DNA of 64,000 bases from JAKALX01 sp964508715 (GCA_964508715.1 CAZDUX010000001.1:324209-388208), one strand, 5' to 3'; counted from the first letter of the stretch, positions 8,649-18,663 are shown. Numbers and translations are program-made. The notes: a model not told the origin generated them from the letters alone.

Positions 8649-9887
8649 TTAGGACTGGTACTTGCGGAAGATCACGCAGCCGTTCTGCCCGCCGAACCCG
8701 AAGCCATTCGCAGCCGCCGCGTTCACCACCATCTTGCGTGCCTTGAGCGGGACATAGTCGAGGTCGCAGACCGGGTCCGGTGTCTCCAGGTTGATCGTCG
8801 GGGGAACGATGTCGTCGTAAACAGCCATGAGCGCTGCCAGTGACCCAACTGCTCCGGCCGCGCCAAGCAGGTGGCCGACCATCGATTTCGGCGAACTGAT
8901 GGCGAGTCTGCGTGCAGCCTCGCCGAATGCGAGTTTGATGGCGATGGTCTCGGCAGCATCGTTCAACGGCGTACCCGTTCCGTGCGCTGCGATGTAGTCA
9001 ATCTCGTTCGGCCGCATACCCGCTGCCTTGAGCGCCTCCGTCATCGCCTCCGCCGCACCCGTCCCATCCTCGCGCGGTGCGGTGATGTGATAGGCGTCAC
9101 ACGTCAGTCCGCCGCCCATGAGCTCTCCATAGACTCGTGCATTCCGCTTCCTGGCACGCTCCTCCGATTCAATGACCATCACGGCGGCGCCTTCGCCAAA
9201 CACGAATCCGTCGCGGTCGGCGTCAAATGGGCGGCTGGCACGTTGTGGTTCATCGTTCCGCCGGCTCAGTGCCTTCATATTGGCCAGTGCGGCGATCGGC
9301 AGTGGGTGCAGCGCTGCCTCGGTACCCCCGGCCAGCACGACGTCCGCACGCCCGCTGTCAATGAGCTGTTTCGCCTCGATATACGAGTAGAGCCCGCTCG
9401 CGCAGGCAGCGACGCTCGCAAGTGCGGGCCCACGCAGGCCCAGGTTCATCGATACCTGGCAGGCGCCCATGTTCGGAGCCATCACCGGGATGTAGAAGGG
9501 GCTGACGCGGGCCGGCCCGCGATCGCGTAGCGTGAGCACTTCTTCCATCGTGTCGATTGCTCCGCCTGAGCCAGTCGCAATTGCCGATGCTGCACGGCCC
9601 CGTTCGCCATCTTCGAGGACGAGGCCGGCATCCTGGGCGGCCATGCGTGCAGCAGCCACGGCGAACTGGGCGAAGCGCGACATCCGGCGTGCATCTTTCG
9701 TGTCCATGTAGTCGCCTGCCTGGAAGTCGTTCACTTCCGCGGCGATTTTCACAGGCATGTCCGTCGTGTCGAACCGGGTGATCGTCGAGATCCCCGACAC
9801 ACCACCGATGAGGTTCTGCCAGAACTCATGCGCAGTACGCCCGATGGGCGTGATGGCGCCGACACCGGTCACCAATGCTCTGGTCAC
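8649..9887 (-). CDS. fabF: Beta-ketoacyl-ACP synthase II (FabF paralogue B)
   Basis: A 412-residue condensing enzyme for fatty acid elongation. The Cys-His-His triad is intact: Cys in SVAACASGL (near residue 163), His in AHGTGTPLND (near 304) and His in SMVGHLLGAAG (near 340). The active-site context ACASG is slightly unusual against the common ACATG. It begins 16 bases after the first paralogue and is followed by acpP. It is catalytically competent by motif, so not a chain-length factor. Confidence 0.93.
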   Translation of the reverse strand: MTRALVTGVGAITPIGRTAHEFWQNLIGGVSGISTITRFDTTDMPVKIAAEVNDFQAGDYMDTKDARRMSRFAQFAVAAARMAAQDAGLVLEDGERGRAASAIATGSGGAIDTMEEVLTLRDRGPARVSPFYIPVMAPNMGACQVSMNLGLRGPALASVAACASGLYSYIEAKQLIDSGRADVVLAGGTEAALHPLPIAALANMKALSRRNDEPQRASRPFDADRDGFVFGEGAAVMVIESEERARKRNARVYGELMGGGLTCDAYHITAPREDGTGAAEAMTEALKAAGMRPNEIDYIAAHGTGTPLNDAAETIAIKLAFGEAARRLAISSPKSMVGHLLGAAGAVGSLAALMAVYDDIVPPTINLETPDPVCDLDYVPLKARKMVVNAAAANGFGFGGQNGCVIFRKYQS

Positions 9888-9903
9888 ACGTCACTCCGCA
9901 GGG

Positions 9904-11139
9904 TTAGTTCGCCTCCCGGAAGATGAGGCACGAGTTATGGCCGCCGAGGCCAACCGAGGTCGTCATCGAGACCCGGACCCGGCGTGAGCGTGCGACGTTC
10001 GGGACATAATCCAGGTCGCATTCCGGGTCGGGAGTGGTGTAGTTGATGGTTGGAGGGACCTTCTGGTCGCGAATCGCCATCACGCACGCCAGGGCTTCCA
10101 CGGAGCCGGAGGCCCCCATGCAGTGGCCGGTAATGGGCTTCACCGAGCTGATGGCCGCCTTGTAGGCGGCATCACCCATGATCTCCTTGAAGACCATGGT
10201 CTCGACACGGTCATTGAGCGGCGTGCCGCTGCCGTGCGGGTTGATGTAGTCGATCTCCGAGGGGTCGATTCCGGCCTTTCGAATTGCCGCGTTTACGGCG
10301 CGCTTCAGTCCGCGGCCCGTCTCGTGCAAGGCGATCATGTCGTAGGCGTCGTTCGACGCTCCATAGCCGACGATCTCGCAGTAGATCTTCGCACCGCGAG
10401 CCTTCGCGTGCTCGTACTCCTCGAGGATCATCCCGCAGCCGCCTTCACCGGCGATGAATCCGTCGCGGTTCAGGTCGAATGGTTTGAGGGCCTTCTCTGG
10501 ATGCTCATTGTCACCCGCGAGTGCACGCATCGAGCACCAGGTGGCGTGATAGATCGGGAGGAGGACCGCCTCTGAACTACCGCTGATCACCGCGACGGCA
10601 TCTCCCCGGCGGATGGTTTCGAACGCCTCGCCGAGGGTCGCACCGCCGGTAGCACAGGCACTGACGATCGCCATATTTGGTCCGCGGGCACCGGTTGCGA
10701 TGGCGATATGCCCGCTCGCCGCGTCCGGGATGAAGTTGGCAACGAGAAACGGTGTAACCCGCCGGGGCCCCTTCGTTTCGAGCACCTTCTGGTATTCGAG
10801 AATGAGGTCGGTGCCCCCACCACCCGAGCTGAACATGACGCCGATTTCATCGGCGTTTTCCTCGGCGATCTGCAAGCCGCTATCGGCCAGGGCTTCGAGC
10901 GCCGCGCTCACACCGAAGGTTACTCCACGGTTCATATAGCGCTGCTGCTTGGCGTCCGCTCGGTCACCGAGATCGAAGCCCTTGACTTCGGCCTGGATGC
11001 GCACGGGATACGGTTCCGGGTCGAAGAGCGTGATCGGCCCGATGCCGCTCCGCCCGTCGACCATTGCCTGCCAGGTTTCCTCGGCGGTGTGCCCAACCGC
11101 CGTCACTGCTCCCACGCCCGTCACGACGACGCGCGTCAT
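9904..11139 (-). CDS. fabF: Beta-ketoacyl-ACP synthase II (FabF paralogue A)
   Basis: A 411-residue ketoacyl synthase with Cys in VSACATGG (near residue 162), His in NPHGSGTPLND (near 302) and His in KPITGHCMGASG (near 338). The His motif is PHGS where most FabF proteins have HGTS or AHGT, and the two paralogues in this operon are only moderately similar, suggesting different chain-length or substrate preference. Its ATG overlaps the fabD stop by four bases (ATGA), so the two are translationally coupled. Confidence 0.93.
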   Translation of the reverse strand: MTRVVVTGVGAVTAVGHTAEETWQAMVDGRSGIGPITLFDPEPYPVRIQAEVKGFDLGDRADAKQQRYMNRGVTFGVSAALEALADSGLQIAEENADEIGVMFSSGGGGTDLILEYQKVLETKGPRRVTPFLVANFIPDAASGHIAIATGARGPNMAIVSACATGGATLGEAFETIRRGDAVAVISGSSEAVLLPIYHATWCSMRALAGDNEHPEKALKPFDLNRDGFIAGEGGCGMILEEYEHAKARGAKIYCEIVGYGASNDAYDMIALHETGRGLKRAVNAAIRKAGIDPSEIDYINPHGSGTPLNDRVETMVFKEIMGDAAYKAAISSVKPITGHCMGASGSVEALACVMAIRDQKVPPTINYTTPDPECDLDYVPNVARSRRVRVSMTTSVGLGGHNSCLIFREAN

Positions 11140-12131
11140 TGGGCAGCCGCCTCGACGAGTGGGAAGCGTTCGCTCAGCAGGCCCTCGTACTCGTCACTCA
11201 GGCTGAGGCTGTTGAGGTTGAAGTCGATACGGCGCACGAGCCGCGTGAGCACATTCCCGGGACCAACTTCGATGACCATGTCCACGCCTTGGGCCTTCAT
11301 CTCCTCGACCGACTTCGCCCACCGAACGCCTGCGATGAGCTGGTCACGAAGTTCGACATATACCTCGGGGTGGGTCGCGAGCAATTCAGCATTCACGTTC
11401 CCGATAATGGGGTGCTCCGGGTCGTGCATCGGCAGTTTCTGGAGAAGGCGGCTCATCTGCTCACTCGCCTTCGACATGAGTGGTGAATGCGAGGCGATCG
11501 TAATCGGGAGCTTCACCACCTTGCGGGCCCTGGCCTTGTCTGCGAGTTCCATTGCGATCTTGAGCGGGCGAAGCGCGCCGGAAATGACGTTCTGACCCTC
11601 GCAGTTTGCGGTAGCAAGGCCGACATAGCCTTCACCCTCGCGTGAAGCCTCGGCACAGATCTCGGCAACCTTCTCCTCTGAGAGTCCAAGGACGGAAGCC
11701 ATACCGCCCGGGAATTCGCGTCCCGCTTCATCCATCAGGATGCCCCGCTGGCGCACCGCCAGGAGCCCCTCTTCAAAGCTAAGGGAGCCAGCCGCTACCG
11801 CCGCTGTGTATTCGCCCATTGAATGACCGGCGAAGACATGTGGCTCGATTCGGCGGTCGAGGGCGGCCCAGCGCTCCTTCAGCGCGGCGAGCCATGCCAT
11901 CGAGACAACGAAGTTGGCCGGTTGTTGATTGAGGGTGGATTCGAGTTCGTCTTCGGGGCCTTCGAAACAGAGTCTTGAAAGGTGCATCTCGAGCACTTCG
12001 TCCGCACGCTTGAAGACATCACGGGCGGCCTTCGATGCGCGTGACAGTGCCTCTCCCATGCCGACGTGTTGGGAACCCTGGCCGGGGAATATGAGCGCCA
12101 GACGGCGCCAGGGCTTCACTTCCTGGTCCAT
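11136..12131 (-). CDS. fabD: Malonyl-CoA:ACP transacylase
   Basis: Transfers malonyl groups from CoA to ACP for fatty acid synthesis. The nucleophile is Ser104 in AGHSMGEYTA; the oxyanion motif IFPGQGSQ is at residues 14-21; the catalytic His is in ASHSPLM; and VIEVGPGNVLTRLV lies near the C-terminus. I use the ATG at 12131, giving 331 residues. A GTG four codons upstream, immediately after GGGAGGA, is an equally possible start. The reading frame stays open upstream almost to the priA stop but has no family similarity there. Confidence 0.94.
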   Translation of the reverse strand: MDQEVKPWRRLALIFPGQGSQHVGMGEALSRASKAARDVFKRADEVLEMHLSRLCFEGPEDELESTLNQQPANFVVSMAWLAALKERWAALDRRIEPHVFAGHSMGEYTAAVAAGSLSFEEGLLAVRQRGILMDEAGREFPGGMASVLGLSEEKVAEICAEASREGEGYVGLATANCEGQNVISGALRPLKIAMELADKARARKVVKLPITIASHSPLMSKASEQMSRLLQKLPMHDPEHPIIGNVNAELLATHPEVYVELRDQLIAGVRWAKSVEEMKAQGVDMVIEVGPGNVLTRLVRRIDFNLNSLSLSDEYEGLLSERFPLVEAAAQ

Positions 12132-12234
12132 TCCCGGTTGCACTCCTCCCACCGGGGCCGATTGCGGCCCGGCTTTCCAATTCGAGGATACCAGAGGGTA
12201 GCGCTCGAAAAAACAAAATTGTTGAGATTCCATC

Positions 12235-14682
12235 TCAAACGAGGCTCACGGGGTCGACGTCGACCGCCCAGCGCTCTCCGAGGCGAACCTGCGAGAGGAT
12301 CGTGGCGGGATTACGTCCACGTAACACCACCTGGTAGCGATACTCTCCCTTTACCCGGGCGATGTACGCAGGTGTTGGCCCGAGCACGTCGGGCTCTGCA
12401 CGCCCGGCCGCATCGCGCGCGAGGCGGATCTCACCCGCCACCCGCGAGGCTTCCTGCAAGGCATGCTCCTGGTTGAGGTGGCGGTAGAGCAGCCGCGTCA
12501 TCCGGGCGAACGGCGGGTACCCTGCCCTGCGCCGGTGCGCAATCTCGACCTCATAGAACGCCCGATAGTCATGCTCGGCGGCACACTGCACGGGTGGCGA
12601 CTCCGGATCGTAGGTTTGGATGAACACATATCCCGGTTTGTCACGGCGGCCCGCTCGCCCGGCAACCTGTGAAAGTACCTGGAACGTCCGCTCCGAGGCG
12701 TGGTAATCGGGCAGGCTCATCCCCACATCAGCGTCGACAACCCCGACGACTGTCATCTCCGGGAGGTCGAGCCCCTTCGCCAGCATCTGTGTGCCGACGA
12801 GGATATCGATCTCACCTGCCTCGAGGGACCGCACCATTCGCTCGTGGCTGCCCTTCCGCTTCGATACGTCGCTGTCCCAGCGCGCGACACGCGCATCCGG
12901 GAAAGCCGCACGAGCCTCCTGTTCGATGCGCTGCGTCCCAACCCCAAACGGCCGGTACCGGCCGCTGTCACAGCGTGGACAGCGGTCCTCCAACCGTTTC
13001 GCCCGTCCACAATGGTGGCAGACCAGCCTTGCATGGATCTGCTCGCGCAGGTCAAGGCTCATCGCAACCTGGCACGAGCTGCAGGTCGGGATATACCCGC
13101 AGTCGCGGCAGAGCATGAACCGTGCCGAGCCGCGCCGGTTCACGAAGAGAATCGACTGCTCACCCTCGATCAGGGCACGCTTGATCGCTCGCTTCAGCGG
13201 CACACTGAAGACGCTACGGTTCCCGCCCTTGAGCTCCTCGCGCATGTCGATGACGGCCACCTGGGGAAGCTGGCCAGGCCGGGTTCCACCACCGACAGCG
13301 GGTGCCAGCCGCTCATCCAGTTCGTGCAGCCCGATCATCCCGGTTACCGCACGATGAAAGGTGACGATATCGGGAGTCGCACTCCCAAGGACGACCGTTG
13401 CACCCGTCAGCCGCGATAGCTCCTCCGCGACCTCTCGGGCGTGGTAACGTGGCTGGTGCTCGACCTGCTTGTAGGTCCACTCGTGTTCCTCGTCCAGGAT
13501 GATGAGACCAGGGTTGTACATCGGAGCGAAGATTGCGCTTCGTGACCCGAGAACAACCCGCGCATCACCCCGCTGAATCCGATACCACTGGTCGTACAGT
13601 TCGCCAGCCCCGAGGTGCGAGTGGAGCACCGTGAGCGTTTCCTCATATCGCTCACCGTAGCGGCGGATGGCCTGTGGTGTGAGCGCGATCTCGGGAACGA
13701 GGACGATGGCGCTTTTCCCCGTGGCGAGTGTGCGTCCCACGAGGTCGAGGTAGACCTCCGTCTTGCCCGAACCGGTGACGCCGCGGATGAGGTGCGTCAT
13801 ACCCGGCGACGCCCAGATAGCGTCAGCAACTGCCTGCTGGCCCACGCTGAGCGTCGCCGCAGGCTTCGGATCGAAGCGATAGTCGGCGAGAGGGTCGCGC
13901 TCAATGCGCAGCTCGAACTCCCGAATCCACCCGTCACGTTCGAGCCGGCGCACGTGCGCCGGGGTCGCGCCAAGCTCTCTTGCCTCTGTGAGGGACGTGC
14001 CGCCCACAGCGAGTCGTTCGAGTAACCGGGCGTCGACTGACCGTGGCTGGCGTGCCTTCAACTGCGCCGCGTGCGCCTGCGCCGCCCCGGCGCTCTGCTG
14101 GAGTTCGAGCCGGCGTTCCGTTTTCGGCCGCCCCGCCGGGCGCGATAACCCCTGTGCAACGGTGAGGTGGCCAGCGGCCTGCAGGCGGCGGAGACGAGGC
14201 AACGTAATCCCCGGTACAGCCTCCTTGAGCTGGTCGAAAGAGACCCGTCCATTCGCCGCGATGTACTGGAGGACGCGCTGGTCGCGGGGGTAGACCGGCA
14301 GTAGTGGCGGTATGTCCACTGGCGAGACCATGGTTACGGCACGCTGGCCATACCCGCCTGGCAACGAGACAGCCACACTCTCCCAGAGTGGGGCGACGTA
14401 CGTGTCGCTCAGCCAACGTGCAAGCTCGATGTGCGTTCGATCGAGCACTGGATCAGGGTCAGCGACGGCTTCGATGTCGCGGATCCCATCGATGGGTGGT
14501 TCCTCGCAGGCCAGGCCCAGAACGATACCCTGGAGGATGCGTGGTCCGAACGGGACGAATACTGCCTGGCCGGCGACCAGGCTGACGCCCTCCGGGACAC
14601 GGTAGCTGAATCCCATGCGCACGGGCTGCCCGGTGTTCACCGCGACTTCTGCGAATCGCTCTTTCGCGCCTGGCTCGTCCAC
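12235..14682 (-). CDS. priA: Primosomal protein N' (replication restart helicase PriA)
   Basis: A superfamily 2 3'-5' helicase that reloads the replisome at stalled forks. Visible in order: an N-terminal DNA-binding domain (RFAEVAV...FSYRVPEG), Walker A GVTGSGKTEVYL, the DEEHEW Walker B box, a zinc-binding region with four Cys pairs (CRDCGYIPTCSSC, CHHCG, CPRCDSG), GTQRIEQE, and helicase motifs V-VI (GTQMLAKGLDLPEM, SQVAGRAGR). The frame stays open upstream inside the MFS gene. The GTG at 14682 gives 815 residues and follows the MFS stop by 29 bases; no strong ribosome site is seen, so the exact start is uncertain. Confidence 0.93.
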   Translation of the reverse strand: MDEPGAKERFAEVAVNTGQPVRMGFSYRVPEGVSLVAGQAVFVPFGPRILQGIVLGLACEEPPIDGIRDIEAVADPDPVLDRTHIELARWLSDTYVAPLWESVAVSLPGGYGQRAVTMVSPVDIPPLLPVYPRDQRVLQYIAANGRVSFDQLKEAVPGITLPRLRRLQAAGHLTVAQGLSRPAGRPKTERRLELQQSAGAAQAHAAQLKARQPRSVDARLLERLAVGGTSLTEARELGATPAHVRRLERDGWIREFELRIERDPLADYRFDPKPAATLSVGQQAVADAIWASPGMTHLIRGVTGSGKTEVYLDLVGRTLATGKSAIVLVPEIALTPQAIRRYGERYEETLTVLHSHLGAGELYDQWYRIQRGDARVVLGSRSAIFAPMYNPGLIILDEEHEWTYKQVEHQPRYHAREVAEELSRLTGATVVLGSATPDIVTFHRAVTGMIGLHELDERLAPAVGGGTRPGQLPQVAVIDMREELKGGNRSVFSVPLKRAIKRALIEGEQSILFVNRRGSARFMLCRDCGYIPTCSSCQVAMSLDLREQIHARLVCHHCGRAKRLEDRCPRCDSGRYRPFGVGTQRIEQEARAAFPDARVARWDSDVSKRKGSHERMVRSLEAGEIDILVGTQMLAKGLDLPEMTVVGVVDADVGMSLPDYHASERTFQVLSQVAGRAGRRDKPGYVFIQTYDPESPPVQCAAEHDYRAFYEVEIAHRRRAGYPPFARMTRLLYRHLNQEHALQEASRVAGEIRLARDAAGRAEPDVLGPTPAYIARVKGEYRYQVVLRGRNPATILSQVRLGERWAVDVDPVSLV

Positions 14683-14711
14683 GAGGTGATGGTACCGGAT
14701 GTTCGGTGAGG

Positions 14712-15941
14712 CTATTGGCCGCCCGCCGGGACTCCCTCGGGAGAAAGGACGATATGGGCAGGTTCGTGCGTGGGTACGCCTCGCGTAAGGCTCAGGAATA
14801 TCGGAACGCCGACGCCCATCAATAACCCGCCAAAAACGAATGCAGCACTCAATCCGAACTGGTCGACCAGCAGACCGCCGGCAACCGAGCCGATGACAAT
14901 CCCCGCGCCATTCGCTGCCGAGCCCAGGCCGAGCACCGTGCCCATTCCAGTCCTGCGGCCCGCGACGACCTGCAACGCCGAAGCCGATACCTGCGAGATC
15001 CCGTTCCCTGCTCCCATCGAAAAGAGGAGGGCCACGGCCATCCAGTAGGCCGGGACATACCCGAGCAGCGCCAGCATCACGGCGTTCCACGCAAGACCGA
15101 TTGCGACGAGTACCCGCCGGTCCCGCCGATCGGCGAGCCGCCCCAGCATCGGCTGGGCGAGCCCTCCCGTCAGGTCCTGTGTCGCGAACGCCAGGCCGAT
15201 GAGGAACGGGGATGCGCCGAGTCCATCCTCGAGGCGCAGTGCCAGGAAGCTCATTGACGCTCCCGCCGAAATGGAGATGAGCCCGTTGTGTGCCGTCACC
15301 GCCGCGACGAGACGGTCCTTGATGGCCACCGCGAACGGGACTGCCGAGGGATGCTCGAGGTGAGGGTGTTCTCGCCGGCGCTGCTCGGCAGGGCTGTGGC
15401 GTGGTAGCCAGACGAGGAGGATGAGCGCCGAAATCAACAGCAACCCCGCCATAGCCACGAACACACTCCGAAACCCGATCGCTTCGCGAAGGACACCTGC
15501 AACGAGCGGGCCCGTGCCAAAGCCAACGATATCGGCGGTCGCGAAGACCCCAAGCCAGCGGCCCTCCTGGCCGCGCGGTGTCATGTCGCCGACATATGCC
15601 CGTGCTACCGAGAACACGAGGCTGGTGCCAAGACCGCTGAACGCTCGGAAGGCGACGACCTGGATGAAACTGTCCGCAGTGAGATAGCCGAGCGCGGCGA
15701 TGGTGTAGATGAGCAGCCCTGCAATGATGAATGGCTTTCGGCCAAAACGGTCTGAAAGACGGCCGGCGAACGGCCCAAAGATCGCCTGGACAATGGCGAA
15801 AACCGAGAATGTGAGGCCGAGCCAGACACCACTCGCGCCGAGTTCCTTCGCATAGACGGGAAGCAGAGGGCTGACCATCGAGATGCCCATCGTTGCGGCG
15901 AATACGGCGACATAGAGGGCAATGAACGGTCTCGATCGCAT
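14712..15941 (-). CDS. MFS transporter (12-TM, drug-efflux-like)
   Basis: A 409-residue major facilitator protein with about twelve hydrophobic helices in two halves. The MFS loop 2-3 signature is GRLSDRFGRKPFI (near residue 60) and its second-half counterpart is GRLADRRDRRVLV (near 245). A charged central loop (AEQRRREHPHLEHP) separates the halves. The similarity is to multidrug or sugar efflux members, but the substrate is unknown. It is the first gene of the minus-strand run that continues into priA and the fab genes. Confidence 0.85.
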   Translation of the reverse strand: MRSRPFIALYVAVFAATMGISMVSPLLPVYAKELGASGVWLGLTFSVFAIVQAIFGPFAGRLSDRFGRKPFIIAGLLIYTIAALGYLTADSFIQVVAFRAFSGLGTSLVFSVARAYVGDMTPRGQEGRWLGVFATADIVGFGTGPLVAGVLREAIGFRSVFVAMAGLLLISALILLVWLPRHSPAEQRRREHPHLEHPSAVPFAVAIKDRLVAAVTAHNGLISISAGASMSFLALRLEDGLGASPFLIGLAFATQDLTGGLAQPMLGRLADRRDRRVLVAIGLAWNAVMLALLGYVPAYWMAVALLFSMGAGNGISQVSASALQVVAGRRTGMGTVLGLGSAANGAGIVIGSVAGGLLVDQFGLSAAFVFGGLLMGVGVPIFLSLTRGVPTHEPAHIVLSPEGVPAGGQ

Positions 15942-16050
15942 CTACAAATCGAGCCTACCGCAGTTTTGCCGCAGGCGCGCTCGCGGTGGCCGCTTCGTTC
16001 ACTGGTGCTACACTCGGTGCCAATCTCGAGACTCCGGGCTGCACGCATAA

Positions 16051-16932
16051 ATGAAGATTTTTGACGTCCACATTCACTACCCGCGGAACTGGGAGAATCC
16101 CGAGGAAGACGCGGAACCGATGGTCGATCGCCTTGCCGAGGTCGCCTCGGCTGCTGGCATCACGAAGGGCTGCATGCTCAGTGGCGGCCGCTTCGGGCCA
16201 ACCTACGAGCGGGCGATGGAAGTGCTCCAGAAGTACACGGAACTCTTCATCCCAGTCGCAGTCATCGATCCGGAGGTTGTCGATGCCGACGGAGTCGCCC
16301 GGCTCCACGCCATGGGGTACCGAGGCCTCAAACTCATCGGAGTCGCCCGGGATTATGATTGCCCCGACTACATGAGCGCCTACGGGAAGGCCCAGGACCT
16401 CGGCATGCCGATTCTCTTCCACATGGGTGTCATCGGCGGCGGGCTTGATTATTCGATTACCCACCCCCGGCGTGATGCTGCCGCGGCCCAGGCCTATCAA
16501 CGGATGATGGCGATGACCGACCGGGTCGGCCCGCGGAACGTTTCCGCCATCCGCATGAGTCCGCTACACCTCGACACCATCGCCAACCGCTTCCCAAAGC
16601 TGAAAATCATCGGCGCCCACCTCGGCAACCAGGGGAACTACGAGTACGCCGCATCCGTCGCCCGCTGGCGTCACAACGTCTCGTTCGATATGAGCGGCGG
16701 CGAGACCATCGAGCGCCACGCCATCGAGCGCAAGCTCATCGGCACGGAGTTCGGTATCGAGAAGCTCGTGTGGGGTAGCGACTGCGGAATGGATGAGATT
16801 CGCACGCATATCGACCGCTTCGAAGCGATGTTCGACATCCTCGAACTCAGCGATGACGAGCGTGACCGGATGTGGTGGCGTAACGCTGCAGAAATCTACG
16901 GCCTCGAAGAGCCCATCCTGGCGGGAGAATAG
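16051..16932 (+). CDS. Amidohydrolase-related (Amidohydro_2) metal-dependent hydrolase
   Basis: A 293-residue TIM-barrel amidohydrolase of the ACMSD/Amidohydro_2 group, which carries decarboxylases and hydrolases of aromatic or lactone substrates. Metal ligands are visible: HxH in FDVHIHYP (residues 7-9), His in LFHMGV (near 127), His in IIGAHLGNQG (near 190) and Asp in VWGSDCGMDE (near 237). The start ATG is preceded by a TACACT -10 box about 40 bases upstream. It lies first in a plus-strand run with a membrane protein and exonuclease III. The substrate is unknown. Confidence 0.85.
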   Translation: MKIFDVHIHYPRNWENPEEDAEPMVDRLAEVASAAGITKGCMLSGGRFGPTYERAMEVLQKYTELFIPVAVIDPEVVDADGVARLHAMGYRGLKLIGVARDYDCPDYMSAYGKAQDLGMPILFHMGVIGGGLDYSITHPRRDAAAAQAYQRMMAMTDRVGPRNVSAIRMSPLHLDTIANRFPKLKIIGAHLGNQGNYEYAASVARWRHNVSFDMSGGETIERHAIERKLIGTEFGIEKLVWGSDCGMDEIRTHIDRFEAMFDILELSDDERDRMWWRNAAEIYGLEEPILAGE

Positions 16933-16986
16933 CGCCTGGCTGTCAATGTCGAGTCGCAACCTGCGGCGAATGGCGCCGTCGCCCGT

Positions 16987-17727
16987 GTGGTGCTCGTGGT
17001 CATCGTCGCCGCGATTGGGCTCCTCGGCTATCTCGTTCTCCGGCCCCAACAGGCGTGGTTTCTCTGGCTCACGGCCGCGTTGATCGCACTCGCCAGCGAT
17101 GGCCTCGTCCGCAGCCACCCTCGGTGGTCGGGCACGGGCTGGATGTCCTCGGTTGTTTTCCTGTTCTTGCCGGCCCTTACCCTCATGGGTGGCGGCCTCT
17201 TCGTTGATGACGCAATTGGCGGCTATGCCCGCATCGGCTCCGCGCTGATAGTTGCGCTGAGTGTTGGTGTGGTCGTCTATGGCGAATACCAGACTGTTGA
17301 CTATGGCTCCCGGATGTACGGACCGATGCGGCTGCTCCTCGCCGTCGCGACCTACCTCGCCGCTTTCGCCCTCTATGCCGTCATCTTCAGTCGCGACGTC
17401 GATCTCCCGCTTGCTGGCTTCCTCGTTGGTATCACCAGCATGGCACTCGCGCTCGAACTCTTGCGCGAGACGCACCTCACCGGGCCAAACTCACTGCTGG
17501 TCGGCCTCGCCATCGGTGTCTCGCTCGGTGAGCTTCGGCTGGCACTCTATTTCTTCCCGCTCGACGGGCTTCTCGCCGGCGCACTCCTCATCATCGCCTT
17601 CTACCTTGCGACAGGGCTCGTGCATCACCTCCTCGACCATGACCTCGAGTGGAGCACCACGGCCGAATACCTGCTCGTGGCCGCTGTTGGCACCGCTGCG
17701 GTAGTGTTTACGCGGGTATTCGTTTAG
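16987..17727 (+). CDS. Hypothetical polytopic membrane protein
   Basis: A 246-residue protein with about seven hydrophobic helices and almost no soluble part. I do not recognise the family. Features include a YGEYQTVDYGSRMYGP loop, an acidic segment FSRDVDLP and LLRETHLTGPN between helices, and a HHLLDHDLEWST loop before the last helix. The start is taken as the GTG at 16987; the frame is open for another 16 or so codons upstream but only with non-standard start codons. It ends two bases before the exonuclease III gene, indicating an operon. Confidence 0.65.
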   Translation: MVLVVIVAAIGLLGYLVLRPQQAWFLWLTAALIALASDGLVRSHPRWSGTGWMSSVVFLFLPALTLMGGGLFVDDAIGGYARIGSALIVALSVGVVVYGEYQTVDYGSRMYGPMRLLLAVATYLAAFALYAVIFSRDVDLPLAGFLVGITSMALALELLRETHLTGPNSLLVGLAIGVSLGELRLALYFFPLDGLLAGALLIIAFYLATGLVHHLLDHDLEWSTTAEYLLVAAVGTAAVVFTRVFV

Positions 17728-17729
17728 TC

Positions 17730-18506
17730 ATGCCTGCACTCACCATCTGCTCCTGGAACATCAACGGGATCCGGGCCAGCATCAAGACCGGGGACTTCCA
17801 GCGCTGGCTCGATGAGGTCCGCCCCGGCATCGCTGGATTCCAGGAGGTGAAGGCGCTTCCCGAGCAGGTTGAGGAGTGCTGGACGCCCCTCGGCTACGAG
17901 GCCCACTGGCATCCGGCAGAGCGAGCCGGCTACAGCGGAGCGCTTCTGCTGACCCGGCCCGAGCCTGATGCCGTCCGCCTCGGGCTCGGACTGCCGGAAT
18001 TCGACGGCGAAGGCAGGGTTATCCAGGCCGATTACGATAATCTCACCGTCATACCCGCTTACTTTCCCAATGCCGGGCGTGGTGTGGAGCGGATGGAATT
18101 CAAGCTTCGCTTCTACGAGGCGTTCCTGGCGCACGTCGATACACTCAGGGCGGCGGGCCGGGACGTCGTCTTCATGGGTGATTTCAACGTGGCCCACCAC
18201 GAGATCGATGTCGCTCGGCCGCAGGAGGCGCTCAAGGGAACTGGCTTCCTGCCCGAGGAGCGGGCCTGGCTCGACCGGATTGAAGCACACGGCTACGTCG
18301 ACACGTTCCGTCACCTTCACCCTGAACAACGCGATGCCTACAGCTACTGGGACCCCTGGCGTGAGCGGCGCGCCCGTAACATCGGCTGGCGAATCGACTA
18401 CGTCTTCGTCAACGCCGACCTCCTTCCAAGGCTGCGGTCTGCCTTCATCCAGCCCGAATACATGGGCAGCGACCATTGCCCGGTCGGTATCGAACTCGAG
18501 ATGTGA
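17730..18506 (+). CDS. xth: Exodeoxyribonuclease III (AP endonuclease, ExoA/XthA)
   Basis: A 258-residue endonuclease/exonuclease/phosphatase-fold enzyme that cuts at abasic sites in base-excision repair. Catalytic motifs are visible: CSWNINGIRA at residues 7-16, GFQEVKA near 36, GDFNVAHHEID near 150, NIGWRIDYVF near 215 and the terminal GSDHCPVG. The length is standard. The start ATG at 17730 follows the preceding stop by two bases. Confidence 0.95.
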   Translation: MPALTICSWNINGIRASIKTGDFQRWLDEVRPGIAGFQEVKALPEQVEECWTPLGYEAHWHPAERAGYSGALLLTRPEPDAVRLGLGLPEFDGEGRVIQADYDNLTVIPAYFPNAGRGVERMEFKLRFYEAFLAHVDTLRAAGRDVVFMGDFNVAHHEIDVARPQEALKGTGFLPEERAWLDRIEAHGYVDTFRHLHPEQRDAYSYWDPWRERRARNIGWRIDYVFVNADLLPRLRSAFIQPEYMGSDHCPVGIELEM

Positions 18507-18663
18507 GGGCCACAACGCCGGACGGGCGCCTCGCTTCAGGCACCACTCAGTGAGGGGACGCATGGGCCGCTCGTGCCTGGCAACGCTATAGCAAGAGCGA
18601 GATAGGACATAACGCGCATCATCCTTTGACCCCGCGCCCGTCAGTTCGTACATTGGGAGACGT

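Noticed and set aside
16564..17475. A 303-codon minus-strand frame across the amidohydrolase and membrane protein genes
   Set aside because: It crosses the intergenic junction of two real plus-strand genes and its composition is that of an antisense shadow.
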